Below are positions 1-11,082 of a stretch of DNA of 64,000 nt, in pieces. Under the pieces are notes generated by a model, which saw nothing but the letters and a program-made list of their open reading frames with translations, made no database searches and was not told the origin of the DNA. The translations under genes were made by a program, and so were the position numbers. Numbering within the stretch: the stretch's first letter is position 1; the number at the start of each line of letters is the position of its first letter. This DNA comes from Hybos culiciformis (taxonomy: Eukaryota; Arthropoda; Insecta; Diptera; Hybotidae): assembly GCA_964007475.1 (NCBI GenBank), contig OZ023273.1, forward strand, positions 80,888,598 through 80,952,597, read 5' to 3'.

Positions 1-650
1 ATCCGAATTGCTTGAATGGCAGCTGTCACGGTCGCCATGTCATATGTATTTTGGTAGTATTGTTTTGGTAGTATTGTCACTTGTATTTTGGTAGTATTGC
101 TTTATTCAAGAATATAATATGTGTTTAACATCTGACTGTTACTCTACAACTGACTTAATAATATTACTGGTAGGTTTATATACATTGAAATAGAGAGAGA
201 GTGAGTGATCTACTCAAAGAGAGCACTACAAATTTTTTTTTATAGATATTATAACAGCTATACTTATATACCTATGAGGATTTCAAATAGATGCTTGAAG
301 AAAAATATATAACGCACATCGTAAATTATGTGGTTTAATAAAATTATTTATTTATAATAAAATTAGCAGATAAGGTATCTTATGAAATGCAATCAAAAAT
401 ATTACAAATGTCATCTAAATCTTCGCTTTTAAGATCATACATCATACCCCTAAAAAAACCCCTGAAACAAATTACCCCCTAAAAATCCCTCAGTCAACAA
501 AAAAAACCCCTAAATCTAGGGGGAAAACCCCTAAGTTGGTAACGCTGACTACAAGTGCCTCGATCTTTTTTCTTTTTGTAAGGTTGCTTTCTCTCTGTAA
601 AAAAACAGGGGCGTCATAACTAAATTGATGGTTTACTTATAAGGCAAGTT
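1..650. other. AT-rich flank without a gene
   Basis: I see no coding signal here. Positions 49-62, 63-76 and 86-99 are three copies of TTTTGGTAGTATTG. Positions 445-540 hold a cluster of CCCCTAAA-type runs, including a short palindrome, CCCCTA at 507-512 and TAGGGG at 517-522, which could be a decayed transposon end. The rest is low-complexity A+T sequence. Confidence 0.5.
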
Positions 651-1017
651 TGAGGCTGGCAGGAACACTTGCAGAGTTTGTTAGATGATTTTCTACAACA
701 AAACATACCAAAATTACCAACTCGCCCAACTTTCCTGAAAAAATATGTTGATGTCATAATAGCAGCTATATCAAAAAATATGGAAAATGAAATTCTTAAA
801 ATTTTTAACGCGCAACACCAAATATTACAGTTTTCTCTAGAAGAAGAACAAAATAATAAAATTAATTTCCTAGACATGGAAATAATAAGAAACAATAAAA
901 AGCTTAAAACCGATTGGTATACAAAAGAGATGGGTTTAGGTAGAATTTTAAACTTTTATTCTGCACACATGAAAATCAACATAACTAAATCAACTGCAAA
1001 TAGAATAATCACCTTAA

Positions 1018-2023
1018 CCCTTTCGATGCTAATGGGTCAATGCTTCCCAAAAAAAAAATGCGATTTAGCTGTTGGGATTCTTTTGTATAAGAAAACTATG
1101 CATTTTCGTGTTTTCAGATCAAATTGTTCTTTTTTCAATTCGTTCCATCATAAAAAATTCTCTCAGTAGTGCTAGAATCAGAGTTCATTAAATTATCTTC
1201 GAAAGAAAAAGATAGGAGAAGATAACGATAATATATTACCCTTTTTTTCTTTTATCTCTAAGAGAAAGAAAAATTAAAATAAAATTTCAAATGATAAGGA
1301 AAAAGTGGAGAAAAAATAAAATGAAAAAATAGAGAACAAGATAAAATAAGAAAAATAAACAAAGAAAAAACGAAGATAATTTATTTTTTTTGTTATTTTT
1401 TCCTTAAATTATCAAAGATAATTTAAAAGAAATTTTATTTGTTATTTTATAATATTCACTTGTTTTATTTTCAAGCAATATTGCTTACCCCGTCCTCCTC
1501 TTCTTCCTCTTCAACCTAAACTTCGTGTTTGAATATAAACATAATACACAAACGTATTTTTCTCTTTTGTGTTTTCTTCCTTATCGTTAAATTATTTCTA
1601 ATTTTTTTCTTCTCCAAAGAGAAGGGAATTTTTATGTTTTATTTTTTCTTGTTCTTTTCTTTTCTTTTTTAAATTATATTTAAATTCTCCACGGAGAGAA
1701 AAATAAGGGACAAGATAATTTATTAAATTATCTTCACTTGATAATTTATGAACTCTGGCTAGAATACTTGTTGAAACAAGTCGTGTTTTGTGGTGAAGTT
1801 TTGTTCATCAAATGTACGTGTTGTAGCGGTATTATTCATTGGTAAGTCAATTTTTTTTTAATTTACGGTAGAATAATTATTTCGAACTATGTAAGAAGTT
1901 ATTTCAACATATATTATTGCCAGCAATTTAAATTTTTTTGGAAGTTGGGATATAATGGGTATTTAATTGACTACCTATCAAAAATTACTCTGACACTTAA
2001 AACGTAAAGTCGACAAGAAAGGG
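1018..2023. mobile_element. piggyBac-type non-autonomous element, TTAA target duplication
   Basis: The segment is bounded by TTAA at 1014-1017 and 2024-2027 and has inverted ends CCCTTTC and GAAAGGG, the pattern of piggyBac-superfamily insertions. It carries no recognisable transposase. It sits in the Penelope pseudogene, whose reading frame is restored across one TTAA (codons for I-I-T-L-S-D-P) if the segment is removed, so both ends are well placed. About 580 bp of its 1006 bp is a second insertion at 1179-1757. Confidence 0.75.
1179..1757. mobile_element. hAT-like MITE with 8-bp target duplication
   Basis: The flanks GCTAGAAT at 1171-1178 and 1758-1765 are identical 8-bp duplications, as expected of the hAT superfamily. 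The ends are inverted copies of CAGAGTTCA followed by related AAATTATC-rich sequence. The interior is rich in GATAA and TTATC and has no coding capacity. The element is nested in the piggyBac-type insertion. Confidence 0.8.
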
Positions 2024-2160
2024 TTAAGTGATCCTAAATTTAATTGCAAAAAATTTTAATAAAATTAAAGACATATTAACTAAAAATTCCTACCCTAAAA
2101 ACATTTCGAATAAAATTATTAGCAACATAAGATTTAAAAATTCAAGAACTGAACTAAATA

Positions 2161-2590
2161 CATCACTCAATCACCGTCGAAATGTAGGCGCACTATCCAT
2201 TTTTTACAAATATCTTGTTGGAACAGATACGTGTTCGCCGGAAGTAAACGCCACGTTCCACTACTTGAAGTATTTTCACGTCAAATACGCACCGCCTCAA
2301 CGTCACACCCGTATTCCGTCAAAATTCCCAGATGTGATAGAAGGGGCATCGGAGATTGGTTTTCAGTTCGCACCTCGAGAATGTGGAATGCTCTCCCATC
2401 AAAAATGTTCCCGAGAGCGGACGTTTGATTTACGACCTGCGCCGCTTTAAGAAGAGTGTAAATGATTACCTCCTTACTATCCCACTTTTAAATCCCGTCT
2501 AAACTTCCTGTCCTCATAACCAAATCCATACTTCTTTAAGTATAAAAGGTATCCCACCTAGTGATTTGGTAACTATATAATAAAAAAAAA
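2161..2590 (+). pseudogene. LINE (Jockey/R1-type) reverse transcriptase 3' terminus
   Basis: The reading starts with NHRRNVGALSIFYKYL, the conserved block near the C-terminus of Jockey/I/R1-group polymerases. It shifts frame near 2230 to residues including TASTSHPYSVKIPRC, then RTSRMWNALPSKMFPRADV, and ends with RRFKKSVNDYLL before a stop. This is the standard C-terminal tail of such LINEs. A TAATAAAAAAAA tail near 2577-2590 probably marks the 3' end. It directly follows the Penelope remnant, so it is a 5'-truncated insertion there. At least one frameshift makes it dead. Confidence 0.75.
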
Positions 2591-2997
2591 AACTAATCTG
2601 GCGGTAAACTAGTTAAATCACAGGAAGCTTTACAAACAAAATTTCGTTCAATAATTTTTTGTTTCGTTTCGTTTTGATTAGAATAGAACGAAAATGAACA
2701 CAATATTCACTTTACAAACAATAATTTTTTCCCCGGGAGTTTCCGCTCGGTATTCCCAAAAAACGGGAAATAAATTATTGAAAATTTCCTGTGAATTCCC
2801 GGGTGGGAACTCCCGGTTAAAGACTCTCTAATGGTTTTTCATATTTTCAAAGTTTAGCCCTTTAAGAACATGTATTTAAGGCGATTTTAGCAAATTCTGT
2901 TTTACTAAAATAACATTTCATAAATTAGACTGCGAGAAACTTTAGGTGAAACTTTAAACGCTTTTTTCTCAAAACGATTCCCATGATAACTCAAGTG
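2591..2997. other. AT-rich spacer with a CCCGGGAGTT inverted repeat
   Basis: No gene is seen. Around 2732-2745 and 2800-2815 the sequences CCCGGGAGTTTCC and GGGAACTCCCGG form an imperfect inverted repeat with about 55 nt between the arms. It may be a small MITE remnant; no target duplication was found. Confidence 0.35.
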
Positions 2998-3568
2998 TAG
3001 GGCATCCAATATCGGAAAGGTTTTTCAATTCCGATATTTTGATATTGAAATTTTTCAATTCCGAGATTCCGATATTAATATCGATATTGAATATCTATAA
3101 TTAAAAAATTTTAATATCAATTTTTTAATGTAAAAATCGTCAGATATGAATAAAAAAATAAATAAATAAAAATGTAAGTAAGGAACATTTATTTCTTCAA
3201 AATAAAAATTGACAAAAGTTAAAATTAAGAATACATTTATTTAGTTTTTAAATATTTTTCTATTGATTCTCTTTCTCGAAGTGGGCCTGGAGAAAACATA
3301 TTTAAGTTTTATCTTCTAAAGATGAACGCAGTTTTGTTACAAAGTTACCACTGACGGAAAATGCCCTTTCAGTATGAGAAATGAGTGAGGATTGTATATG
3401 ATTGTAACTCTTAATTTAAAAGCAAAAGTTAACAAAGAGAATTTGCTTGAATATTTTCAATACCGAAATATCGATACTGAGCCAAACCAATTCCGATAAT
3501 TCGATACCATGAAAAGGACCGATATTTCCGAGATCTCGGAATCGATACTATCGATATTGGATGCCCTA
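2998..3568 (-). mobile_element. short hAT element with transposase tail remnant
   Basis: The terminal inverted repeats are the 17-mer TAGGGCATCCAATATCG and its exact complement at the far end. Flanks are CTCAAGTG (2990-2997) and CTCAAGTC (3569-3576), a 7-of-8 target duplication typical of hAT. On the reverse strand, about 3400-3265, there is SHTERAFSVSGNFVTKLRSSLED, which matches the hAT C-terminal dimerisation domain, with a stop soon after. The rest of the transposase is missing. Subterminal regions are dense in GATAT and ATATC, plausible transposase binding repeats. Confidence 0.8.
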
Positions 3569-3576
3569 CTCAAGTC

Positions 3577-4265
3577 CTACTGAACCAATTTACTTCAAAT
3601 TTTGTAGAGGTCTTCTTCATAGGGTTCTCTATCGCATGAACTATCCTCATCCCAAAACTGTATCGCTTACTATTTTTAAAAATTTCCAAAAACTAAAAAA
3701 AGTGGTGCAAAAACAAATTTTTTTTTCAAGTAGTCGCCATTTTGTAAAAACAATTTTTTTTCCAACTCTTTTAGTTCGAATGACAGAGGCATTCCTATAG
3801 ATTAATAATCGTTTTTTTTTTTTTTTTTTTTTTTCAAATTGCTAGTAGGGCTTAATCTTGGGAATGGTCACGTGCCAGCTTTTTGAGAGCGTCCACTTCA
3901 TCAGCTGCGAACTCTTTGAATTTTGAATTTTTTACTATTTTTTTTTTTCCTGTATTAAGAATTAATAAATATCCTATAAAAAAATTAATAGTACAAATTT
4001 TGATTGTATAACGATCCATTATTTAGATTATTTCATATTTTTAGATTTCTGTGTATTTTATATTTTCAAATGTATAACGATTTACTTAAGTTTCCGCCTG
4101 CGCAAGCGCCACCACTTAGAATATGAATCAATTATACCTTTTACCTCCAAGGTAACGCTTTTATTATTTTCTTTTGAGGAACACTGTTTTCAAAAATATC
4201 TAGCTAACAGCAACCCTGTTATTTTGTTTATAAACCGCGTTGTACAATTCAGTCATTTAGTTGAT
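3577..4265. other. AT-rich interval, no gene seen
   Basis: A forward open frame at 3561-3800 is AT-rich and resembles no family I know. A run of about 25 T lies near 3810-3835. Nothing else is recognised up to the direct repeat at 4266. Confidence 0.4.
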
Positions 4266-4427
4266 TTCAAATAGTCAACATTAGCGGTAGTTTTCATTAA
4301 CAGCCCTTTTGCGCTTTTGCGTTATTTGGAATCAATCTTTAATTAATCATTAATAAATCCGTGCTAAATTCAAATAGTCAACATTAGCGGTAGTTTTCAT
4401 TAACAGCCCTTTTGCGTTATTTGAATC
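4266..4427 (+). repeat. direct repeat of about 60 bp
   Basis: The block beginning TTCAAATAGTCAACATTAG occurs at 4266 and again at 4369, each followed by CGGTAGTTTTCATTAACAGC and then CCTTTTGCG. The first copy has an extra CTTTTGCG. The second copy is followed by an ATA-type microsatellite at 4433-4455. It may be a local duplication in an old LTR or UTR; that is inference. Confidence 0.7.
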
Positions 4428-4829
4428 GTTAATAAATAATAATAATAATAAAAATTAATCCTATACACACGCATAGTGGTGTCGTTTCGCGCACATCGGA
4501 TTATATTGGATTACTTTATATTGAACTAGCCCTTAAACTTGGATTATATGTATTTATATTGGACTAGCCATACAATTTGATAATATTTTATTTCATATTT
4601 TGGATTAATTTTGAATTACGATTTAATAAATATTGTTAAAATTGAGACAATTCCGTTTTCTTATTACGACGAAGTGAGGTTAGAGAGAATCTACACGACC
4701 CTACGAAGAGTTTTATACTCCCGCATTAAAGTGGCGCACAACATGTTGGCCTCGAAACCACTTCCACTCAATTAAAATTTTGTTATCAAAATCAATAACA
4801 TCCAAAACATCTCATCATTAGAACCAAAA
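4428..4829. other. non-coding interval, possible old LTR
   Basis: No coding signal. The stretch 4728-4750 contains TGGCGCACAACATGTTGG, which could be a degenerate primer-binding site after an LTR ending near 4725, but no matching second LTR was seen in the window. Confidence 0.2.
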
Positions 4830-5275
4830 GTATCAAATTCTAAATATGAGAAATGGCGGTGGTGTTTTGATTGCTATTAAATCATCACTGTCATGCAGGC
4901 AAATTTCTCTAAAGTGTGATGCAAATGTTGAACAACTTTGCGTTATGACAATTTAGAAATTAATGTACAAAACTCTTCCTTGCTCATTTTTTTGAGTTAT
5001 GTTACACCTTCACTAAGCTCAGTTGATAAATATAATTGCTACTGTAATCATGTTGAAAATATTAATAATGTGATTGAAAGTTTAAATACAAGAAATGTTT
5101 GCATTTGCATTTTGGTGATTTTAGCCTTAGTAATGTAGCATGGAATTACTGCAATGATGAAAGTATATTAGTTCCTTTTAATGTACTTAAAAATTTTGAA
5201 ATTTTGTTAATTGACTCGTTTTCATCTCTAGGATTAGTTCAAATAAATAAGAAAATAATTTACTTGACATTTTAA
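4830..5275 (+). pseudogene. LINE endonuclease (EEP) domain fragment
   Basis: The translation contains RNGGGVLIAIKSSLS, the GGGV block of apurinic-like LINE endonucleases, then IFLSYVTPSLSSVDKY and HVENINNVIESLNTRNVCI. After a frame break comes the equivalent of the GDF motif and then LLIDSFSSLGLVQ. Order and spacing fit the second half of the endonuclease domain of Jockey/CR1-type LINEs. RT is absent, and at least two frameshifts occur (near 4945 and 5120). This is a dead fragment immediately upstream of the pogo-like transposase. Confidence 0.65.
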
Positions 5276-5277
5276 AA

Positions 5278-6060
5278 ATGCCAACACGTATCTTTAATTG
5301 TGATGAGACTGGATTTTTCTAAAGTCCTAAGGAAAATCAAACAGATTTATTCCAGGATAGCAATGTTGAAAGGGAATGTTTGACCGTATTGGTAATGGCA
5401 AGTGTAGACGATATTTTACCACCTCCGTTGGTGATGTATCATTACAAAAGGGTTCCGTTTCGAATAACTTCTAAAGTGCCAAGTGGGTGGGGAGTAGGTT
5501 CTTCAGATAGTGGATGGATAACATCTGAAGCCTTTTTTGAATATATAACAAATGCTTCCTATTATGCTTTACGTAGACGGTCATACAACACATCTTTCAT
5601 TGCACTTAACGCAATTTTGTCGGGACAACGAAATTACATTGATTGCTCTTTATCCCAATGCCACGCAAGTTCTACAACCACTAGACGTAGCTCTTTTTCA
5701 TCCAGTCAGGGCTATGTGGAAGAAAATTGTAAGGGATTATAGATAGAAGCACAATGGGAAAAAAATTGATCGCGAAGATTTTGCGCCTTTAGTCAAAGAA
5801 TGTCTCGATCATGCTGGAAAATCCACGACTCTTCAGAATGGATTTAGGACACGTGGATTGTATGCATTTGATCCTGATCCAATAAATTATATAAAATTAA
5901 TTACATCAGATAACAATAGTGTCCCTGATAATGGTCAAATTATCCAAATTTTGGATTTCAATGAAATTTCTACACTAGATCGTGAATATTAAAAAAAAAA
6001 AAAGATGAAATAAATTTAGAATTTGATTATGAAACTCCAGTACCGAGATTTCGTTTTTAA
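5278..6060 (+). pseudogene. pogo-like (DDE_1) transposase, catalytic core
   Basis: Residues include IFNCDETGFF (first catalytic Asp), then LPPPLVMYHYKRVPFRI and WGVGSSDSGWITSEAFFEYI. In a shifted frame there is MLYVDGHTTHLSLHL (second Asp), ELIALYPNATQ-like sequence, and VLQPLDVALFHPV (third Asp). This order is that of the DDE_1 superfamily of pogo/Tigger/Jerky transposases. All three catalytic acidic residues survive, but a frameshift near 5545 and another near 5750 break the frame. The N-terminal helix-turn-helix and CENP-B domains are missing. The tail of the same kind of protein reappears at 11430-11935 after LINE-A. Confidence 0.8.
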
Positions 6061-6305
6061 GTGAGTGAGTGGGTGAAATGAAACGATCTTTCCAAATGAT
6101 TCCACCTTTTCCGAAAAAACGATTTTAATAAAAAAGTGAGATGAGTGGGTCTCGAAAATATTTCGAAATTATATTATATGTCATTTATTATACATAAAAA
6201 AAATAAATAAAAAAGAATACAAAAAAAAATTATAAAAAAAATAAAAAAATACTTTGAAATCTCACACAAATAATTTCAAGTGAGTGAAATGACACTTAAA
6301 TCGAA
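6061..6305. other. spacer with GTGAGTGAG end motif
   Basis: GTGAGTGAGTGGGTGAAATGA at 6061-6081 is roughly the inverse complement of ATCTCATCTCACTCACC at 11071-11087. The pair may be the ends of a MITE that received LINE-A. The remainder is A-rich. Confidence 0.3.
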
Positions 6306-6681
6306 TCATCTCACCAGTAAAATATTTATTTTATTTATTTATTTCATATCTGCTTAATACAAACAGTTTACAAAAAAGCTTAAATCTACAGTTTACAAAA
6401 AATATACAATATCTAAGCAAAAATTAACTTACATAATAAATGAAAGAATTTATTATTTAATATTTATTATACTAAAAAAACAAAAAATAATTATCTTAGC
6501 AAGAATTAAATCACAAACATAATTCTATTCGTAAGAAATAAAATATTTTTAGCGAAAGTCAATATGGTTAAATAATCGTGTTTTTTGAATTTGTTTTGAA
6601 AAGGAAAGGTCAATCAAATCTTTGTATCTATTACCCAAAATCAACATTCGATTGACACGTTCAAATTTACAATAATTAGTT

Positions 6682-9187
6682 CTATGGGAAAAAGTAACAG
6701 AGATTTGTGGAGCGCAATCTAAAATTTGTAGTAAAATGAATGTTATTGGAAATATATTTGGATACTATATTATTGTTAATAATTTCAATTAGGAAAATGA
6801 GATCAGCCACCTCTCGCCTTTTTTCTAATGAAGTCAAATTAATCAAATTAATTCTGTTCTGATAAGATGGAAGAACAAGTGGGTCAGACCAAGGTAAGTT
6901 GCGTAAAGCAAATCTCAGAAATTTTTTCTGATAGAACGGAGACCAGACTTGGCTGGCATAGTCCAGATTGGGTCGGACTAAAGTCATAAAAAGAGCTTTT
7001 AAAGTGTAGGGATCTGGAAAATCTTTGGACCATCGTTTAACGAAACCCAACATTGAATTAGCTTTGTTTATGATATATTGATATAGGTGTAATGATTTTT
7101 GAAAGAAAGTTTTTCATCAAAGTAAATGCCGAGATCTTTGATTGAATGAACTCTTTCCAAAGGTTCGTTGTTAAAAGAGTAAGATATTTGAATTCTATTT
7201 ACTCGACGGGAATAAGTCACAAATTGGCATTTGCCAATATTAAGCTTAAGATTATTAACATGACACCAATTATAGAAGTCGTCTAGGTCATGTTGAAGCA
7301 GAGAGCTATCAGATTCATTCACAATTTTTTTGAAAAATTTCATATCATCTGCATATATCTACACGTCAGAATGATTTAGAACGGAAATGACGTCATTTAC
7401 AGAAATGATAAAAAGTAATGGTCCTAAGTGACTAAGTGACTGTTTGAAAACCTTCCTCCATGTTAGCTAGAAATTTGGTAGTACATTCAACTAAGTTTGT
7501 TGTGGTCGATTTATGCTTCATAAAACCGTGTTGGTTATCAACCAGAAATTTTGTGCAATGAGGATAAATTTCGTCAAATATTATAAGTTCAAACAGTTTT
7601 GGGATTGAGGAAAGCTTTGCGATAGGGCGGTAATTAGAGACATCATTTCTAGCATTGGCTTTATGGATGGGTCTGATATATGCCTTTTTCCAGATGGATG
7701 GAAAAATACCTAAGGACAAGGAAAGGTTGAAGAGGCAGGATAATGGAAGAGCAAGAACGTCGGAACAATTTTTGAAGATAATTTCTGGGACACCATCTGG
7801 GCCGGGAGACGCATTATTTCCGAGACGGTTCAGGAGAAGGTTGTTTTGGGACAGTTATTCAAATGGGTGAAATTAGAATCTAAAGCATTAAATGCGGTGT
7901 CCGGATACGATTTAGAGAAGAAGTTTTGAAAAAACTCACATATTTTACCAGAATCACCACTCGAAGAATTAAAGAATTTCCTAAATGAAGGGTATTGGTC
8001 TGATTTTCTTCTTGAATTCACAAATTTCCAGAAGGATTTAGGATTGGACTTTAATTTTACAGACATGTCTGAAATATAACGATCATGTGACTGATTTAAA
8101 AGTTCTTTAAAGTTATTAAATAAAATTATGAAGTTACTGTAGTCACTGTCAGTTTTCGATTTAAGGTACTTGCACCATACCTTGTTTTTTCTGTTTCCTA
8201 ATGTCTTTAAATCACGGGTAAACCAAGGCGGACTGGAATTGCAGTCTTTGTCTCGTTCCAAAGGAGTAAAAATATTAAAACCTTCTACTAAGATTTCATA
8301 AAATTTCAACGATATTTGCTCAACATTATTTTCAAGAAATAATAGAGAGAAGTCAATATTATTATAAAATTCGTTTAGTCCATTGAAGTTAGTTTTATTA
8401 AAATTAAAATGCATAGAGCATGTCAAATTTTTAGGACAGGAGGGAGTATTAATACATAAGGAAAAACTTAGAGGGGGATGATAAGAGTCTATATCAACTA
8501 ATGGGCAGGAACTTTCGATCGGAATAATGTTGTCCCAATTAGAAACAAAAACGAGATCAAGTTGTTTATCCTGCTGATTTTTTATGGATGAGATTTGCTG
8601 AAGAAAGCATGAGTTTAGTGAATCAATGAATATCGATTCAACTTCATTAAGATCTCCAGAGGGATCTCAGAGGGTTCCAAGTTTGCAGAAAAGGATTCAA
8701 TAATTGTTACAAATTTCTGATGTAGATCAATATTTCGACCTGGAGGAATATAACAATTTATTATAAATAAATTACTAGAAAACCCTCTTATACTAATTCC
8801 AACTATTCCTAATGGGTCGTGGTGCGAGAAATTAATTTCTGTTGCGTGAAAAGAATTCTTTATAGCAACTAAAACACCCCCGCCCCTAGGCACTCTCCCG
8901 CTATTTGGCTCTGTGTGAGACATAGCATATCGATCATTCCTAAAGGCAGAATATGTTAAGTCGAAAATTTCTAAATTAGAGATAGAAGAGGTTAGCCATG
9001 TTTCAGTCAGGATATATAAATCAAGATCGAGAGCAGATGAATTAAGACGTATATTTTTCGTCTTGGTGCGAAGACCTCTGACATTTTGGTAGTAAATGGA
9101 GATATGCTGGGGTTCATTTACTACTTGAACCGGGACAAGATTATTATTTATGGAAGTGGGAGATGGGCCGAAAAAACCTTTGTTCAT
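6682..9187 (-). pseudogene. LINE-A ORF2: endonuclease and reverse transcriptase
   Basis: The N-terminal part has ISIYYQNVRGLRTKT (endonuclease Asn), LYILTETWLTSS (catalytic Glu), RGGGVLVAIKNSF and FIINCYIPPGR. The linker holds SPPWFTRDLKTLGNRKNKVW and NPKSFWKFVNSRRK. The RT starts with FPSIWKKAYIRPIHKANARNDVSNYRPIA, then FVDNQHGF-type sequence, LGPLLFIISVNDV, IYADDMKFF (catalytic palm box, an in-frame TAG two codons upstream) and NNLKLNIGKCQFVTYSR. The C-terminus is NLDYASQVWSPFYQ and ALRNLPWSDPLVLPSYQNR. About 60 residues between the palm box A region and LGPLL, including the usual SGVPQGS block, are missing, and so is a short piece after YQ. Confidence 0.85.
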
Positions 9188-9226
9188 TTTCTCTTATTCT
9201 TTGAACATAGTCCATTCTTTTGGCTC

Positions 9227-10829
9227 TCAGCTCCGAAGCCTAGGAAGAGAGATCTGAGTTAATATGTTGGGTTGGCAGGCCAATAGCAGCATGGTATCTC
9301 TCATATAGACATCTAAGTTCTGTAATAACAGTCTTGTTCTAATGTAAGTAGTGGTCTTTCCATTGATACTAAACGAGTCGTCTTTATCATACAGGTAAGA
9401 AAGATAAAGTCTTATATCGTCATACAATTTTTTGTCACGCAATCGCGCCAAAACATAACGGCCATTGTCAGACACAAGAGATTTTTGTGTCAATTTAAGA
9501 ATTGGAGGAAAAAGTGGGTCGAGAAATGAGGGTGGAGTCGGGGTGGGCTGAAATTGATTATTAACAGGAGGTTTGTTAGAATTAATGATCGGGGTTGGCT
9601 GAAATTGATTTTTGATAGGAAGTTTATAAGGATTTATTGTTTCAGCCTGTATAAAATTACTATATTTAGGGACGTCGAATGTTGATTTTGAGTAATCTTA
9701 TTATATTTTTTATTGAGGAGTTTTTCATTCGGGACATTTTCAGACCAGCGTGACACTTTCATATTTTTTCACTTATTTATAGAAGTCTTATTTAAAAGAA
9801 GGGTTAAGGTTTGGGTGCTGGCAGAAATCTTGAAATTCATATGGGTTAAATTTTTTTTTGTTATTTTTCGCAGACTTACAATCATTAATACTAACTTTAA
9901 AATTATTCTTAATAAATACTTTAATCCATTCCGTATTAGCGTAAGGTGGCGCATTTGATATGCGAATAGTGGCCATATCCTTCTTTTTGTCAATGATTGG
10001 TTTGGTCTTGCTTATCTTTTTCTTCTGTTTTGTTTTTGTTGTGTGTATAGAAGACTCTTTTAATTCATCTGCTAACGTAGGCGGAGATTGGGATGTGGAT
10101 ATTTCATTAATAACTTTGTCATTTCTAGCATGGGATGTGAGGGATGTGGATATTAAATTATTATCACTACTTACATTGAAAGATGTGCTTTGATTGTGCA
10201 TTTCAGTAGCGATTTCTTGCTGGTTATTCATTACAAGTTCTTTCAGCCTTTTGTAGAGTGTGTCCAATCTATCAACGACAACCACGGTATCGTTTACAGC
10301 TGCTTTGTCAATCAAGCTAAATTTATCCAAGTAAGGCTTCAATTTAATGTCAATAATGTTTCCAATACGGCTGTCGGGATACGGCTGTCGAGGTTACGGT
10401 GGATAGATATTTATTAAGCTGTAACTCAATAGCTGTCTCAATTGTTGTTAACAGCGTTTTCTGTGTTGATTTTAAATATTATTGGCTATCAATAATACAG
10501 GAATTTAAATTATCAAAAGTTTTAGCCATTTCTTCAAAATTGTCAGAGTTGCATTTAATTGTCTTCTGACCCATATTCATTAAATCGTCGTTGTCAGATT
10601 TTAATCCTTTGATGCTTCTCATTAGCTGCTCTTGGATGTCACCAACAATATCTTCTGTCTGTTGGCAGTCAGAACATATAAAGTAGTCAGCTAAGATTGG
10701 ATTATGCCAATCTCTGTCACGAAATAAACATGAGCCATGGAAGGATTTCTTGCAGAACCCTTTACAACTAATATACTTTGATTTTTTATCATAGTTAGAG
10801 CATGATGGTAAATCGCACTTGTTTGTCAT
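9227..10829 (-). pseudogene. LINE-A ORF1: PHD-like zinc finger and RNA-binding region
   Basis: ORF1 starts MTNKCDLPSCSNYDKKSKYI, and its first 60 residues contain the C-x4-C, C-x3-C, H-x3-C and C-x2-C ligand pattern of a PHD-like finger, common at the start of ORF1 in CR1/Jockey-group LINEs. A middle section (10342-9788) has a coiled-coil-like stretch then DMATIRISNAPPYANTEWIK, which looks like the start of an RRM-type fold. The end (9493-9227) is RARLRDKKLYDDIRLYLSYLYDK-like, resembling the basic C-terminal domain of such proteins. Frameshifts near 10470 and 9780 break it. The nucleic-acid chaperone role is inferred from the family. Confidence 0.7.
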
Positions 10830-11082
10830 TTTAGAATATAAAATTAAACTTACGATTAATCACAATAAAAATTTAGTTTAATTTAAATTTCTTTAATATA
10901 TAAAAAAAATAAAATTGCAAGTAAGCACAAAAAATTTAAGTGTAGGTCAAGAAAAATTATGTAATTAAAAAACAAATAAAAGTAATTCTATCCGCAACAC
11001 AACTTAACACGTTCAAGACAATTTTCTAATAAATTTCACACATGAAATCATTTTTTGCGAAAAATGGGTCATCTCATCTCAC

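Larger units (their letters stand above)
654..2160 (+). pseudogene. Penelope-like element reverse transcriptase, C-terminal part, split by an insertion
   Basis: Two pieces, 654-1017 and 2028-2160, belong to one Penelope-like reverse transcriptase. The first piece has the palm motif KKYVDVIIAAI, where the family normally has YVDD, so the second catalytic aspartate is now valine. It then has the family block NKINFLDMEI followed by KTDWYTKE and ILNFYSAH. The second piece continues with NFNKIKDILTKNSYP, which matches the region downstream of the RT core. The break coincides with a TTAA-flanked insertion (1018-2023), and removing it lets the frame run on. No start codon, GIY-YIG endonuclease or RT N-terminus is visible, so this is a 5'-truncated dead copy. 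Confidence 0.8.
6315..11073 (-). mobile_element. LINE-A, Jockey/CR1-type non-LTR retrotransposon, nearly full length
   Basis: Read on the reverse strand, the element has ORF1 (10829-9227), ORF2 (9187-6682), and a 3' end with AAATAAAT-type short repeats at about 6315-6350. TCATCTCAC at 6306-6314 and 11074-11082 is a candidate 9-bp target-site duplication. It lies between the catalytic part and the C-terminal part of a pogo-like transposase. ORF2 has lost part of its RT palm and carries several stops, so the copy is dead. Confidence 0.75.

Noticed and set aside
507..522. Telomere-like CCCCTAAA array
   Set aside because: Spacing is irregular and few units are present; more like a decayed palindromic transposon end.
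4428..4750. Solo LTR with primer-site-like TGGCGCACAACATGTTGG
   Set aside because: No partner LTR or target duplication seen.
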